Origin: Salinarimonas sp046292825
Lineage (GTDB): Bacteria > Pseudomonadota > Alphaproteobacteria > Rhizobiales > Beijerinckiaceae
DNA: 64,000 nt
Direction of reading: 5' to 3'
NCBI RefSeq assembly: GCF_046292825.1
Contig: NZ_JBKBQG010000025.1
Span: 1-64,000 of the forward strand
Shown here: positions 19,347-27,765 of the stretch, one piece after another
Layout of the letters: every line of letters begins with the position of its first letter
Position numbering within the stretch: position 1 is the stretch's first letter
Position numbers and translations under genes: made by a program
Notes under the pieces: model-generated
What the model was told of the DNA's origin: nothing
Database searches by the model: none
The model's input: only the letters and a program-made list of their open reading frames with translations

Positions 19347-20479
19347 GCGGCGACGTTCTCGTGATCGGCGGAGGCCTCGCGGGGGCCGCGGCGGCGATCG
19401 GGCTTGCGGAGGCGGGGGCGCGGGTGACGCTTCTCGAGCGCGCGCACGGTCCCCACGACAAGGTCTGCGGCGCCTTCCTCTCGGGCGAGGCCGTCGCGCT
19501 CCTCCATCGGCTCGGCGTCGGCGACGCGCTCGCGGCGGCGCCGGCGATCGATCGTCTCGCGCTCGAAGCCGGCGGGCGGCGGGCGCGCGCCGATCTGCCC
19601 TTCACCGCCCGCGGCCTCTCGCGGCTCGTGCTCGACGAGGCGCTCCTCGCCCGCGCGGAGGCGCTCGGCGTCGCCCTTCGCCGCGGCGAGCGGGTCGAGG
19701 GGATCGAGGCGGAGAGGACGCGCCGGCTCGTGCGGCTCTCGGGCGGGCGGACGATCGCGGCGCCGCACGTGGTGCTCGCGACCGGCAAGCACGACCTGCG
19801 CGGCCATGCTCGCCCCCTCGCCGATGCCGATCCGATGGTCGGGATCAAGCAGGCCTTCGCGCCGAGCGCCGCGGGGCGCGAGGCGCTCGCGGGCACGATC
19901 GCGCTCGCGCTGTTCGCGGAGGGCTATGCCGGCCTGCAGATGGTGGAGGGCGGGCGGGCCAATCTCTGCCTCGCGGTGCGCGAGAGCCGGCTGCGCGCAG
20001 CGGGCGGCCCGGCGGGGATCGTCGCGGCCGCGATCCGCGAGAGCGCGCTCCTCGCCGAGGCGCTCGGCGACGCGGAGCCGGTCGACCGCCGCCCGCTCGC
20101 CGTCGCGCGCGTGCCCTACGGCTACGTGCGCCGCGCGGCCCTCGCCGAGGGCGTCTACGCGGTGGGCGATCAAGCCGGGGTGATCCCCTCCTTCTGCGGG
20201 GACGGGATGGCGATCGCGCTGCATTCCGGGCTCGGCGCCGCCCGCGCCGTCGCGACGGGGGAGCGCGCGAGCACGCACGCCGCCGGGCTCGCCGCCGAGA
20301 TCGGCCCCCAGATCGGCCGCGCCCGCCTCATGGAGATCCTGGCGGCGGGTCCGCTCGCCCGCCACGCGCTCGTCGCGATCCTCGGCCGCGCTCCTGCGCT
20401 CACCCGCGCCGCCGCCCGTCTCACGCGCGTGCCGGAGCGGGTCTGGCGGGGCTGGCTGTCGCCGGATGCGATGCGCTAG
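19343..20479 (+). CDS. FAD-dependent oxidoreductase/hydroxylase of the polyketide operon
   Basis: The 378-residue flavoprotein has the geranylgeranyl-reductase / aromatic monooxygenase fold. The FAD dinucleotide motif VIGGGLAGAAAAIGLAEAG lies at about 7-25, and DKVCGAFLSG near 39 resembles that subfamily. A second FAD motif, AVGDQAGVIPSFCGDGMAIAL, lies near 270. GTG 19343 overlaps the methyltransferase stop (GTGA), so translation is coupled. In comparable operons such an enzyme hydroxylates the methylated phenolic ring to a quinone; a reductase role on an isoprenoid or acyl chain is the main alternative. Confidence 0.87.
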   Translation: MSGDVLVIGGGLAGAAAAIGLAEAGARVTLLERAHGPHDKVCGAFLSGEAVALLHRLGVGDALAAAPAIDRLALEAGGRRARADLPFTARGLSRLVLDEALLARAEALGVALRRGERVEGIEAERTRRLVRLSGGRTIAAPHVVLATGKHDLRGHARPLADADPMVGIKQAFAPSAAGREALAGTIALALFAEGYAGLQMVEGGRANLCLAVRESRLRAAGGPAGIVAAAIRESALLAEALGDAEPVDRRPLAVARVPYGYVRRAALAEGVYAVGDQAGVIPSFCGDGMAIALHSGLGAARAVATGERASTHAAGLAAEIGPQIGRARLMEILAAGPLARHALVAILGRAPALTRAAARLTRVPERVWRGWLSPDAMR

Positions 20480-20482
20480 CGG

Positions 20483-21205
20483 TCACTCGCGCCGGATGAC
20501 ACGGTCGACCAGGATGTCGGAGAGGACTCCCGGCTTGAAGTCGCGCTCGAGCGCGTCGGGATCGTAATGGTTCGCGACCCAATCCTCGAAGGCGATCCCC
20601 TTGGCCTCGCCCTCGTCGCGATAGCGCTCGAAGAACAGGTCGAGGATGCCGGTCTTGGCGAAGCGAAAATGCCCGTAGCGCAGGGAGAGCTGCGCGAGAG
20701 CCTCGCTCGCGCTGCCGCCCCTGTGCAGGATAACGTAGAGCGCGGCCATGAAGCCGGCGCGGTCGGCGCCGGATTTGCAATGGACGAGGGCGGGATAGGT
20801 CAGCCCAGCGAAGAAGTCGCGCGCCCGCAGGAGCATCTCCTTCTCCGGAGCGCCGCGCGAGCGCACGACGAACTCCGCGAGTTCGAGGCCGAGCGCGGCG
20901 CAGGCCTCCTTCTGCAATTGCCAGGAGCCGTGCTCGCGCCCGCCCCGCAGATAGACGACGGTGCGCAGGCCCTTCGCCTGCAAGGCGGCGAGCTGGTGGG
21001 GCGCCGGCTGGGCGGAGCGCCACAAGCGATCGTCGATCCGGTGCAGGTTGAGATAGGCGAGCCGGAAGACGCCGTGATCGATCAGGGTCATGTTCGCCCA
21101 GGCCCGCAGCCGCGCGAGCGGCCCGACGATGGGGCGGTCCCAGCGCTCGATGCGCGCGAGGCGGCGCGCGTTGCGGATCTCGGCGCTGCGAAAGCGGTTG
21201 ATCAA
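20483..21205 (-). CDS. Dual-specificity / tyrosine phosphatase-like protein
   Basis: The 240-residue protein contains the cysteine phosphatase loop HCKSGADRAG (CX5R) near residue 140. The upstream general-acid region sits in an open helical segment. RLWRSAQPAPHQLAALQAKG matches the N-terminal strand of DSP-like phosphatases. No earlier ATG gives a sensible start. TTG 21205 follows CAACGGAGACCGC, a good ribosome binding site, and I take it as the start. The gene converges on the polyketide operon with a three-base gap. The substrate is unknown. Confidence 0.82.
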   Translation of the reverse strand: MINRFRSAEIRNARRLARIERWDRPIVGPLARLRAWANMTLIDHGVFRLAYLNLHRIDDRLWRSAQPAPHQLAALQAKGLRTVVYLRGGREHGSWQLQKEACAALGLELAEFVVRSRGAPEKEMLLRARDFFAGLTYPALVHCKSGADRAGFMAALYVILHRGGSASEALAQLSLRYGHFRFAKTGILDLFFERYRDEGEAKGIAFEDWVANHYDPDALERDFKPGVLSDILVDRVIRRE

Positions 21206-21390
21206 GTGGCGGTCTCCGTTGCGAGACAGGCGCTTACCAAGCGCGCGCGCCGACCGCAAGCGCGGCCGCCGAATGCCGGCACCACGTCCCCGCGCTCGGG
21301 CGGGAGCCCGCGCGATCATCCCTTCGCACGGCTCGACAAGCGCGGGCGCGCTCTCCACTCTCGGGATGGACGTGTTTCGAAGGTGAGCCG

Positions 21391-22275
21391 ATGAAGACCA
21401 TACGCCCCCGCCGCAGCGCCCTCTACATGCCGGGCTCGAACGCCCGCGCGCTCGAGAAGGCGCGCAGCCTGCCCGCCGACGTCCTCCTCCTCGATCTCGA
21501 GGACGCCGTCGCCCCCGACGTGAAGGAGGAGGCGCGGGCGCGCGTGTTCGAGGCGGTGCGCGCCGGCGGCTTCGGCCATCGCGAGGTGGTGATCCGCATC
21601 AACGCGCTCGACACGCCCTGGGGCGAGGAGGATCTGAAGGCGGCTGCCGCCGCGCGCCCGGCGGCGATCCTGGTGCCGAAGGTCTCGGCGCCGGAGGATC
21701 TCGGTCGCGTCGGCGCCCGGCTCGACGCCCAGAGCGCGCCGCATACGCTCAAGGTCTGGGCGATGATCGAGACGCCGGCCGCGATCCTCGCCGCCGCCGC
21801 GATCGCGCAGGCGACCCGCGATCCGCTCACCCGCCTCGCCTGCTTCGTGATGGGCACGAACGACCTCGCCAAGGAGACCCGCGCGCGCCTCACCCCCGGC
21901 CGCGCCGGCATGCTGCCCTGGCTGATGACCGCGCTCGCCGCCGCCCGCGCGGAGGGCCTCGACATCCTGGACGGCGTCTACAACACGCTCGACGACGAGG
22001 ACGGCTTCGCCGCCGAATGCGCGCAGGGCGCCGAGCTCGGCTTCGACGGCAAGACGCTGATCCACCCCAAGCAGGTGGAGACCGCCAATCGCGTCTTCGC
22101 CCCCGACGCGGAGGAGGTCGCCCGCGCGCGGGCCGTCATCGCGGCCTTCGATCGGCCCGAGAACGCGACCAAGGGCGCGATCAGCCTCGACGGCCGCATG
22201 GTCGAGCGCCTCCACGCCGACATGGCCCGCCGCACCGTCGCCCTCGCGGATGCCATCGCCGCGCAGGGAGCCTGA
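21391..22275 (+). CDS. CitE/HpcH-family CoA-ester lyase
   Basis: The 294-residue TIM-barrel protein belongs to the citrate lyase beta / malyl-CoA lyase superfamily. Visible are RSALYMPGSN near the start, LLLDLEDAV (metal and CoA region) near 33, VIRINALDTPWGEEDL near 68, IETPAAI near 127 and GKTLIHPKQVE near 220. Such enzymes cleave citramalyl-, malyl- or methylmalyl-CoA, or act as malyl-CoA thioesterases. The absence of citrate lyase alpha and gamma genes rules out citrate fermentation here. An upstream AAGGTGAG may serve as the binding site. Confidence 0.87.
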   Translation: MKTIRPRRSALYMPGSNARALEKARSLPADVLLLDLEDAVAPDVKEEARARVFEAVRAGGFGHREVVIRINALDTPWGEEDLKAAAAARPAAILVPKVSAPEDLGRVGARLDAQSAPHTLKVWAMIETPAAILAAAAIAQATRDPLTRLACFVMGTNDLAKETRARLTPGRAGMLPWLMTALAAARAEGLDILDGVYNTLDDEDGFAAECAQGAELGFDGKTLIHPKQVETANRVFAPDAEEVARARAVIAAFDRPENATKGAISLDGRMVERLHADMARRTVALADAIAAQGA

Positions 22276-22350
22276 GGCCGGCGCCTTTCCGTTCCTTCCC
22301 CTCGGCATCGCTCTGCCATAATGTCGTGGGGCGAGCCGAGGAGGAGACGG

Positions 22351-22803
22351 ATGCCGCATGCGATCGACGGGATGAGCGCCGATCAGGTGGTCGAGCGGCT
22401 CGGGCTGGCGCCCCACCCCGAGGGCGGGTTCTACCGGGAGACCTTCCGCGATTCCCGCCTGCTCGCCGACGGTCGGGCCGCCTCGACCGCGATCTACTAC
22501 CTGCTCGGCCTCGGCGACGTGTCGGAATGGCACCGGGTCGACGCGGCGGAGGTGTGGCACTTCTATGCCGGCGCGCCCCTCGTCCTGACGGTCTCGCCGA
22601 ACGGCCACGACGCGGAGGCGCGGCATCTGGGGCCCGATCTGATACGCGGCCAGAGCCCGCAGATCGTGGTGCCCGCCGGCTGGTGGCAGACCGCGACGTC
22701 GCTCGGCGCCTGGACGCTGGTGGGCTGCACGGTCGCGCCGGGCTTCGACTTCGCCGGTTTCGAGATGGCCCCGCCCGGCTGGCGCCCGACGCCGCGGACC
22801 TGA
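22351..22803 (+). CDS. DUF985 cupin-fold protein
   Basis: The 150-residue protein belongs to the cupin_5/DUF985 family. LAPHPEGGFYRETFRD, STAIYYLLG, SEWHRVDAAEVWHFYAG and VVPAGWWQTA are hallmark blocks of the family's single barrel. Its biochemical role is not established. ATG 22351 has an excellent GAGGAGGAG site; the frame is also open from ATG 22321. It lies convergent to the signalling cassette with a two-base gap. Confidence 0.88.
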   Translation: MPHAIDGMSADQVVERLGLAPHPEGGFYRETFRDSRLLADGRAASTAIYYLLGLGDVSEWHRVDAAEVWHFYAGAPLVLTVSPNGHDAEARHLGPDLIRGQSPQIVVPAGWWQTATSLGAWTLVGCTVAPGFDFAGFEMAPPGWRPTPRT

Positions 22804-22805
22804 GG

Positions 22806-23891
22806 CTATTCCGCCGCGCCCGCCCGCACCGCCTCCTCGGCCACCGCCTCGCTGCAGGGAAAGCGCAGGACGACGCGGGTTCCGGCGTGGCTCGTGTCGA
22901 ACTCGAGGCCCGAATGCAGCGAGGCCGCCATGGTGCGGATGATGCGCGTGCCGAGCCCGCTGCCGGTCGCCGAGGCGTCCCCGCGCCAGCCGGTGCCGTC
23001 GTCCTCGACGACGAGGCGGGCATTGCCGTTCTCGCGCGCGAGCGTGATGCGCACCGGACCGCCGATCCCGGTCGGATAGGCGTATTTCACCGCGTTCGTC
23101 ACCAGTTCGGCGACGATCACCCCGAGCGAGACCGCCTTGTCCGTCGGCATCGGCAGGGGATCGGCGGTCACCGCGATCTCGTGGGTGGCGCCGGCGGCGC
23201 GCATGGCGGCGTCGAGCTCCTCGACGAGGCCGCGCAGATAGGCGTCCATCGCCACCTCGCGGATGTCGGGGGAGGTGTAGAGCCGCCGGTGGACCTGCGC
23301 GATCGCGGCGATGCGGGCCTGCGTCTCGACGAGGGCGGCGCGGGCGCCGTTGTCCTCGACGATGCTCTTCTGCATCGAGACGAGGGAGGAGACGAGCTGC
23401 AGGGAATTCGCCACGCGGTGGTTCACTTCGCGCAGGAGCATCTCGGCGCGGTCGCGCGCCTCGCGGACCTCGCGCTCGGCCGCTTCCTTGGCGCGCCGAA
23501 CGCTCTCGGCATCGAGCGCCTGACGGATCGCGGCGACGAGGAGATCGAAGAAGGCGCCGCCGACGTCCTTGACGATGTAGTCCGCCGCCCCCGCCTTGAG
23601 CGCGGCCACCGCGATGCGGCCTTCGTCGGCGCCGGTGACGTAGATCACCGGCGGAGGATCGTCGGTGCGGCGGATCTCGTCCAGCACCTGGAGCCCCTCC
23701 TTGCCTGGCATGAAATGGTCGAGCGCGACGATGTCGAAGCGCCGCTCGCGCAACCGCGCGACGCCCGCATCGCCGTCGAGCGCGACGGACACATCGAGAC
23801 CCTTGCGCGCGAGCGTGCGCTCGACGAGGCGTCCGAAGGCGGCGTCGTCGTCGATGTAGAGGAGGCTCACGCCTTGGAGCGGCTCGATCAC
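22806..23891 (-). CDS. REC + HisKA_2-type hybrid sensor kinase
   Basis: The 361-residue soluble protein has an N-terminal receiver (acidic DDD at 14-16, phospho-acceptor Asp58 in VALDHFMPG, Lys near 108) fused to a HisKA_2/HWE-like kinase. The phospho-acceptor is His158 in REVNHRVANSLQLV. An ATPase domain follows with AELVTNAVKYAYP and GTGWRG. It lacks any membrane span, so it probably takes phosphate from, or gives it to, the partner proteins encoded just upstream. Its start lies five bases after the single-domain regulator's stop, as third gene of a cassette. Confidence 0.88.
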   Translation of the reverse strand: MIEPLQGVSLLYIDDDAAFGRLVERTLARKGLDVSVALDGDAGVARLRERRFDIVALDHFMPGKEGLQVLDEIRRTDDPPPVIYVTGADEGRIAVAALKAGAADYIVKDVGGAFFDLLVAAIRQALDAESVRRAKEAAEREVREARDRAEMLLREVNHRVANSLQLVSSLVSMQKSIVEDNGARAALVETQARIAAIAQVHRRLYTSPDIREVAMDAYLRGLVEELDAAMRAAGATHEIAVTADPLPMPTDKAVSLGVIVAELVTNAVKYAYPTGIGGPVRITLARENGNARLVVEDDGTGWRGDASATGSGLGTRIIRTMAASLHSGLEFDTSHAGTRVVLRFPCSEAVAEEAVRAGAAE

Positions 23892-23896
23892 TTTCG

Positions 23897-24322
23897 TCAG
23901 GCCTCGGGCACCTGCATGACGGAGAGGAACAGGCCGAGCTGTCGAATGGCCTGCGCGAAGGTATCGTATTCGACCGGCTTCGTGATGTACACATTACAGC
24001 CGAGATCGTAGCAACGCTGCACCTCGCGCTGGTCGTCCGTCGTCGTCAGGACGATCACCGGCGCGCGCCTGAGCTTGTCGTCGGCCTTCAGCTTGGCGAG
24101 GATGTCGATGCCCGACATGTCCGGCAGGTTCAGGTCGAGCAGCACGAGCAGCGGCCCGTTCGAGCGGACGCTCTCGTCGAACAGGTGGCCGAGCGCGGCC
24201 GTCCCGTTCTGGAAATGGCGGATCTCGTTCGAGACGCCCGCGCGGCGGACGTTCTTCTCGATCAGACGAGCGTGGCCGTCGTCGTCCTCGACCATGATGA
24301 TGGTGACGGGCTGGGCGTTCAT
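23897..24322 (-). CDS. Single-domain response regulator (Rcp1-like)
   Basis: The 141-residue protein is one receiver domain: acidic pocket EDDD at 12-15, phospho-acceptor Asp63 in LLDLNLPDMSG, Thr in VLTTTDDQ, and Lys in ITKPVEY. There is no output domain. Such Rcp1-like regulators commonly pair with a kinase of the type encoded directly upstream. ATG 24322 overlaps that kinase's stop (ATGA), so the two are translationally coupled. Confidence 0.93.
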   Translation of the reverse strand: MNAQPVTIIMVEDDDGHARLIEKNVRRAGVSNEIRHFQNGTAALGHLFDESVRSNGPLLVLLDLNLPDMSGIDILAKLKADDKLRRAPVIVLTTTDDQREVQRCYDLGCNVYITKPVEYDTFAQAIRQLGLFLSVMQVPEA

Positions 24323-26373
24323 GCGGCCTCCTCTGTCTCGCCGGCCACGCTCGCGTCGGCGGAGGTCTCGGACGTGAACGTCCGCGGTAGGGTGACGGTG
24401 AAGGTGGAGCCCTCGCCGGGGGTCGATGCGACCTCGATCGAGCCGCCGAGGCGGCGCACGAGCGCGCGCACATGGGCGAGCCCGATCCCCTCGCCCGGCG
24501 TGTCCTGGCGCCCGGCGCGGCGGAACAGGTCGAAGATGCGCTCGAAATCCTTCGGATCGATGCCGCGGCCGTTGTCGGCGATCGAGACGCGCACCAGCGG
24601 CCCGACATCCTCCGCCGCGACGCGGATGCGCCCCGGACGGTCGGGGCTCAGATACTTGACCGCGTTCTCGATCAGGTTGCCGAAAACCTGCTCGAGGGCG
24701 AGGCGATCGGACACGATCGTCGGCAGCTCCTCGCTCGAAATCTCGGCGCTCTTCTCGTCGAGCTGATGGGCGAGGCTCTCCGACAAGGCCGAGACGATCG
24801 CGGCGAGGTCGACGGGCTCGGGAGCGAGCACGCGGCGCCCCTCGCGGGAGAGCTTGAGGATGGCGTTGATCAGCCGGTCCATCTTCTGGGTCGAGGCGCG
24901 GATGAAGCCGAGCGCCTCGGGCAGGTCCGTCTCGATCGCGTCGCGCGCACCGGGATCGACGAGCTGCGGCGCCTCGCGCGAGACACGCTCGAGAAAGCCC
25001 TCGATGTCCCCGCGCACCGCGTCGAGCTCGCTCGTGAAGCCCATCACGTTGACGAGGGGCGCGCGCAGATCGTGGCTGACGATGTAGGCGAAGCGCTGGA
25101 TCTCCTCGTTGGCGGCGGACAATTCGGCGGTGCGCGCCTCCACCGCCCGCTCGAGGTTCATGTTGAGCGCGGACAGGCGGGCGCGGGCGCGCTCGAGCTG
25201 CACGGTGCGCCGCTCGACGCGGTGCTCCAGCGTCTGGGCGAGGGTCTCGACCTCGTCGCGCGAGCGCTCGGCGTCCGCGACCGCGCGGGCCTGGCCGACG
25301 CTCGCGGCCGTGAGCAGCGCGGTGACGGCGAGGCCGACGATGGCGATGAAGGGCGTGAACACGCGGGGCGAGGCCGCCTCGAAGGCGGGGGTCGTCTCGA
25401 GAAGCACGGTCCAGGGCCGCTGGGCGACGGTGATCCGCTCCTCCGCCCGCAACGAGAGGCGCCCCCCGTCCTGCGTCTGCCCGGTCCGGAACAGGAGGGT
25501 CTCCTCGTCGATGACGGGGCCTCCGAACACCGCGAAGTCGAGCTCGGCATGGGGCTGGTTGCGCATCAGCGCCTGGAAGAGATCGCGCGCGCGAAAGGGG
25601 CTGTAGACGAAGCCGAGGAGGCGGCGTCGGCGCTCCTCGATCGTCGCCGGCACGCCGCCCTCGTAGACGGGGGCGTAGATCAGGATGCCCGGCTGGACGT
25701 CGCTGTCGATCTCCTGGACGAGGCGCACGACGCCCGAGGCCGTCGAGAGGCTGGTGTCGCGCGCGCGCATCATCGCCTCGCGCCGGGTCCGCTCGGAGGC
25801 CATGTCGAAGCCGATCGCCGCGAGATTGCGCTCGTCCTCCGGCTCCAGATAGACGATCGCGGTGCGCGGCACCGGCTCGACCCCCTCGACGGGGTCGGCC
25901 TCGTCGAGAGGCGGCCAGACGGCGAAGCCCGGACGGCCTTGCGCCGCGAGGCGCGCGGCGAACGCCGCCTCGCCCTCCGGCGGGACCACGGCCGCGAAGC
26001 CGAGCCCCTGGACGCCGGGATAATGCAGGTCGACGCGCATCCGCTCGAAGAAGGCGCGGAAATCCTCGCGCGTCACGCCTCCGCGCGCGGCCGCGAAGAA
26101 GGCGGCGCCGCTGCGCAGGAGGCCGGTATAGAGGTTCATCCGTTCGTCGATGGCGACCACGCGCTGCGCGACGAGAGCCTGGAAGCGCTGCTGGTCGCGC
26201 TCCTGGGCGATCCGATCGTATTGGAGCGCGACGATCGCAGTCGATGCGAGGCCGATCGCGAACACGACGAGCGGCATCAGCAGCCTGCGCCCCGAAAAGC
26301 GCGAGCGCCATGCCTGCGGCAAAACCTTCGTCTGAGTGTCGCCCGCGGTCTGCGCCGACGAATCCCTGGCCAT
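24319..26373 (-). CDS. CHASE-domain membrane sensor histidine kinase
   Basis: The 684-residue kinase has one membrane span at about 31-52 and an extracytoplasmic CHASE domain at about 75-315 (LRSGAAFFAAARGGVTREDFR; HYPGVQGLGFA). A second span lies at about 340-361, followed by a long coiled coil at 365-425. The kinase core has His434 in IVSHDLRAPL, EQVFGNLIENAVKYL, and DNGRGIDPKDFERIFDLF. CHASE domains bind small extracellular ligands, and the ligand is unknown here. The start MARDSS at 26373 is preceded by GGAAGAG; the upstream open frame shows no protein character. Confidence 0.9.
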   Translation of the reverse strand: MARDSSAQTAGDTQTKVLPQAWRSRFSGRRLLMPLVVFAIGLASTAIVALQYDRIAQERDQQRFQALVAQRVVAIDERMNLYTGLLRSGAAFFAAARGGVTREDFRAFFERMRVDLHYPGVQGLGFAAVVPPEGEAAFAARLAAQGRPGFAVWPPLDEADPVEGVEPVPRTAIVYLEPEDERNLAAIGFDMASERTRREAMMRARDTSLSTASGVVRLVQEIDSDVQPGILIYAPVYEGGVPATIEERRRRLLGFVYSPFRARDLFQALMRNQPHAELDFAVFGGPVIDEETLLFRTGQTQDGGRLSLRAEERITVAQRPWTVLLETTPAFEAASPRVFTPFIAIVGLAVTALLTAASVGQARAVADAERSRDEVETLAQTLEHRVERRTVQLERARARLSALNMNLERAVEARTAELSAANEEIQRFAYIVSHDLRAPLVNVMGFTSELDAVRGDIEGFLERVSREAPQLVDPGARDAIETDLPEALGFIRASTQKMDRLINAILKLSREGRRVLAPEPVDLAAIVSALSESLAHQLDEKSAEISSEELPTIVSDRLALEQVFGNLIENAVKYLSPDRPGRIRVAAEDVGPLVRVSIADNGRGIDPKDFERIFDLFRRAGRQDTPGEGIGLAHVRALVRRLGGSIEVASTPGEGSTFTVTLPRTFTSETSADASVAGETEEAA

Positions 26374-26663
26374 CAACTCGTTCTCTTCCCCGCCGCCGAG
26401 GCGCCGTCTCTTGTGAGGCTTGTCGCTCGCGTGCCCTTGCCGCGCATTTCGGCAGGAGGCAACGCGCGAGACGCCCGCCGGTTCCCGGCAGGTGAGCAAA
26501 AACCGCGATCTGTCGCGCCGCCCTTTGCAAGGCTTGCCGGAGTGCGTACCTTCCGCTCGATCCTTCACGCGCCAGCATGCCGTCCCGATGTGGCGGGCGT
26601 GCGGCACGCGAAGCGCCCCGGCGACGGGGCGATCGTTTCAGCTCGCGTATTGGTGGGGCGCAC
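26374..26663. other. Divergent region between CHASE kinase and xerD operon
   Basis: These 290 bases hold no gene I can support. Both the kinase cassette and the small-protein/xerD pair start here, so promoters for both must lie inside. No -35/-10 pair stood out clearly. Confidence 0.35.
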
Positions 26664-26810
26664 GTGCCGACATTGTTTCGTCTTCTCGTCATCGCCCTCG
26701 TTCTCGGAGGCCTCGTCTACGGCGCCATGTGGGCGCTCGCAGTTTTCGTCGAGCCCACGCCGCGGGAGATCACGACGACCGTGCCGCCCACGCGGCTCAT
26801 GCCGCGCTGA
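26664..26810 (+). CDS. Small single-span membrane protein upstream of xerD
   Basis: A GTG start at 26664 behind GTGGGGCG gives a 48-residue protein. It has one strong hydrophobic segment (LFRLLVIALVLGGLVYGAM at about 4-22) and a short polar tail (EPTPREITTTVPP). It ends 12 bases before xerD and so is probably co-transcribed. Small membrane proteins in this position occur in related Rhizobiales as far as I recall. The function is unknown. Confidence 0.65.
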   Translation: MPTLFRLLVIALVLGGLVYGAMWALAVFVEPTPREITTTVPPTRLMPR

Positions 26811-26822
26811 CGGACGCGGCCC

Positions 26823-27758
26823 GTGTCCTCCGTCTCGCCCGCGCGGCTCGTCGGCCTCTTCCTCGACATGCTCGCCGCCGAGCGCGGCGCGGCCGCGAAC
26901 ACGCTCGACGCCTATGCGCGCGATCTCGACGACTATCGCGCGCATCTCGCGCAGGCCGGCCTCGGCCCGCTCGAGGCGCGCGCCGAGCACGTCGCGGGCT
27001 TCCTCGCGAGCCTCGCCGAGCGCGGCCTGTCGCCGGCGACGAGCGCCCGGCGGCTCTCGGCGGTGCGTCAGTTCCACAAGTTCCTGCTTCTCGAAGGACA
27101 TGCCGCGGGCGATCCGACCGCCGCGATCGAGGGGCCGCGCGGCCGGCGCCCGCTGCCGAAGACGCTGCGCGTCGCGGATGTCGACCGCCTCCTCTCCGCA
27201 ATCGCCGAGGCGGCGTCGGTCCCCGACCTTCCCCCGCGCGAGCGGCTGCGGCGCCTGCGCCTCGTCGCCCTCGTCGAGCTCCTCTACGCGACGGGCCTGC
27301 GCGTCTCCGAGCTCGTCGCCCTGCCGCGCTCGGCCGCGCGGGCGCAGACGCGGGCGATCGTGGTGCGCGGCAAGGGCGGCAAGGAGCGGCTCGTCCCCAT
27401 TACCGAGCCGGCCAAGGACGCGTCGGGCGCCTGGCTCGCGGCGCTCGAGGCGTCCGGCTATGCCGGGCCCCACCTCTTCCCCGCCGATTCCGAGAGCGGG
27501 CATCTCACCCGCCAGGCCTTCGCCCGCGAGCTGAAGATCGCCGCGGAGGCCGCCGGCATCCCCGCCCGCCTCGTCTCCCCCCACGTCCTGCGCCACGCCT
27601 TCGCGAGCCATCTCCTCCAGAACGGCGCCGACCTGCGCGCCATCCAGGAGCTTCTCGGCCATTCCGACATCTCGACGACGCAGATCTACACCCACGTCCT
27701 CGACGAGCGCGCCGCCGCGATGGTGCGGGATCTGCACCCGCTCGGGCAGAAGGGGTGA
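26823..27758 (+). CDS. xerD: Site-specific tyrosine recombinase XerD
   Basis: XerD acts with XerC at dif to resolve chromosome dimers during division. The 311-residue protein has the N-terminal SAM-like core-binding domain (about 8-95) and the catalytic domain with all six residues: Arg160 (ATGLRVSE), Lys187 (GKGGKERL), His254 and Arg257 (HVLRHAF), His280 (LGHSDIS) and Tyr289 (IYTHV). The GTG start at 26823 gives the usual N-terminus. Its stop lies seven bases from the convergent RloB-family gene, so a defence pair has settled against its 3' end without damaging it. Confidence 0.94.
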   Translation: MSSVSPARLVGLFLDMLAAERGAAANTLDAYARDLDDYRAHLAQAGLGPLEARAEHVAGFLASLAERGLSPATSARRLSAVRQFHKFLLLEGHAAGDPTAAIEGPRGRRPLPKTLRVADVDRLLSAIAEAASVPDLPPRERLRRLRLVALVELLYATGLRVSELVALPRSAARAQTRAIVVRGKGGKERLVPITEPAKDASGAWLAALEASGYAGPHLFPADSESGHLTRQAFARELKIAAEAAGIPARLVSPHVLRHAFASHLLQNGADLRAIQELLGHSDISTTQIYTHVLDERAAAMVRDLHPLGQKG

Positions 27759-27765
27759 GAGGGGC

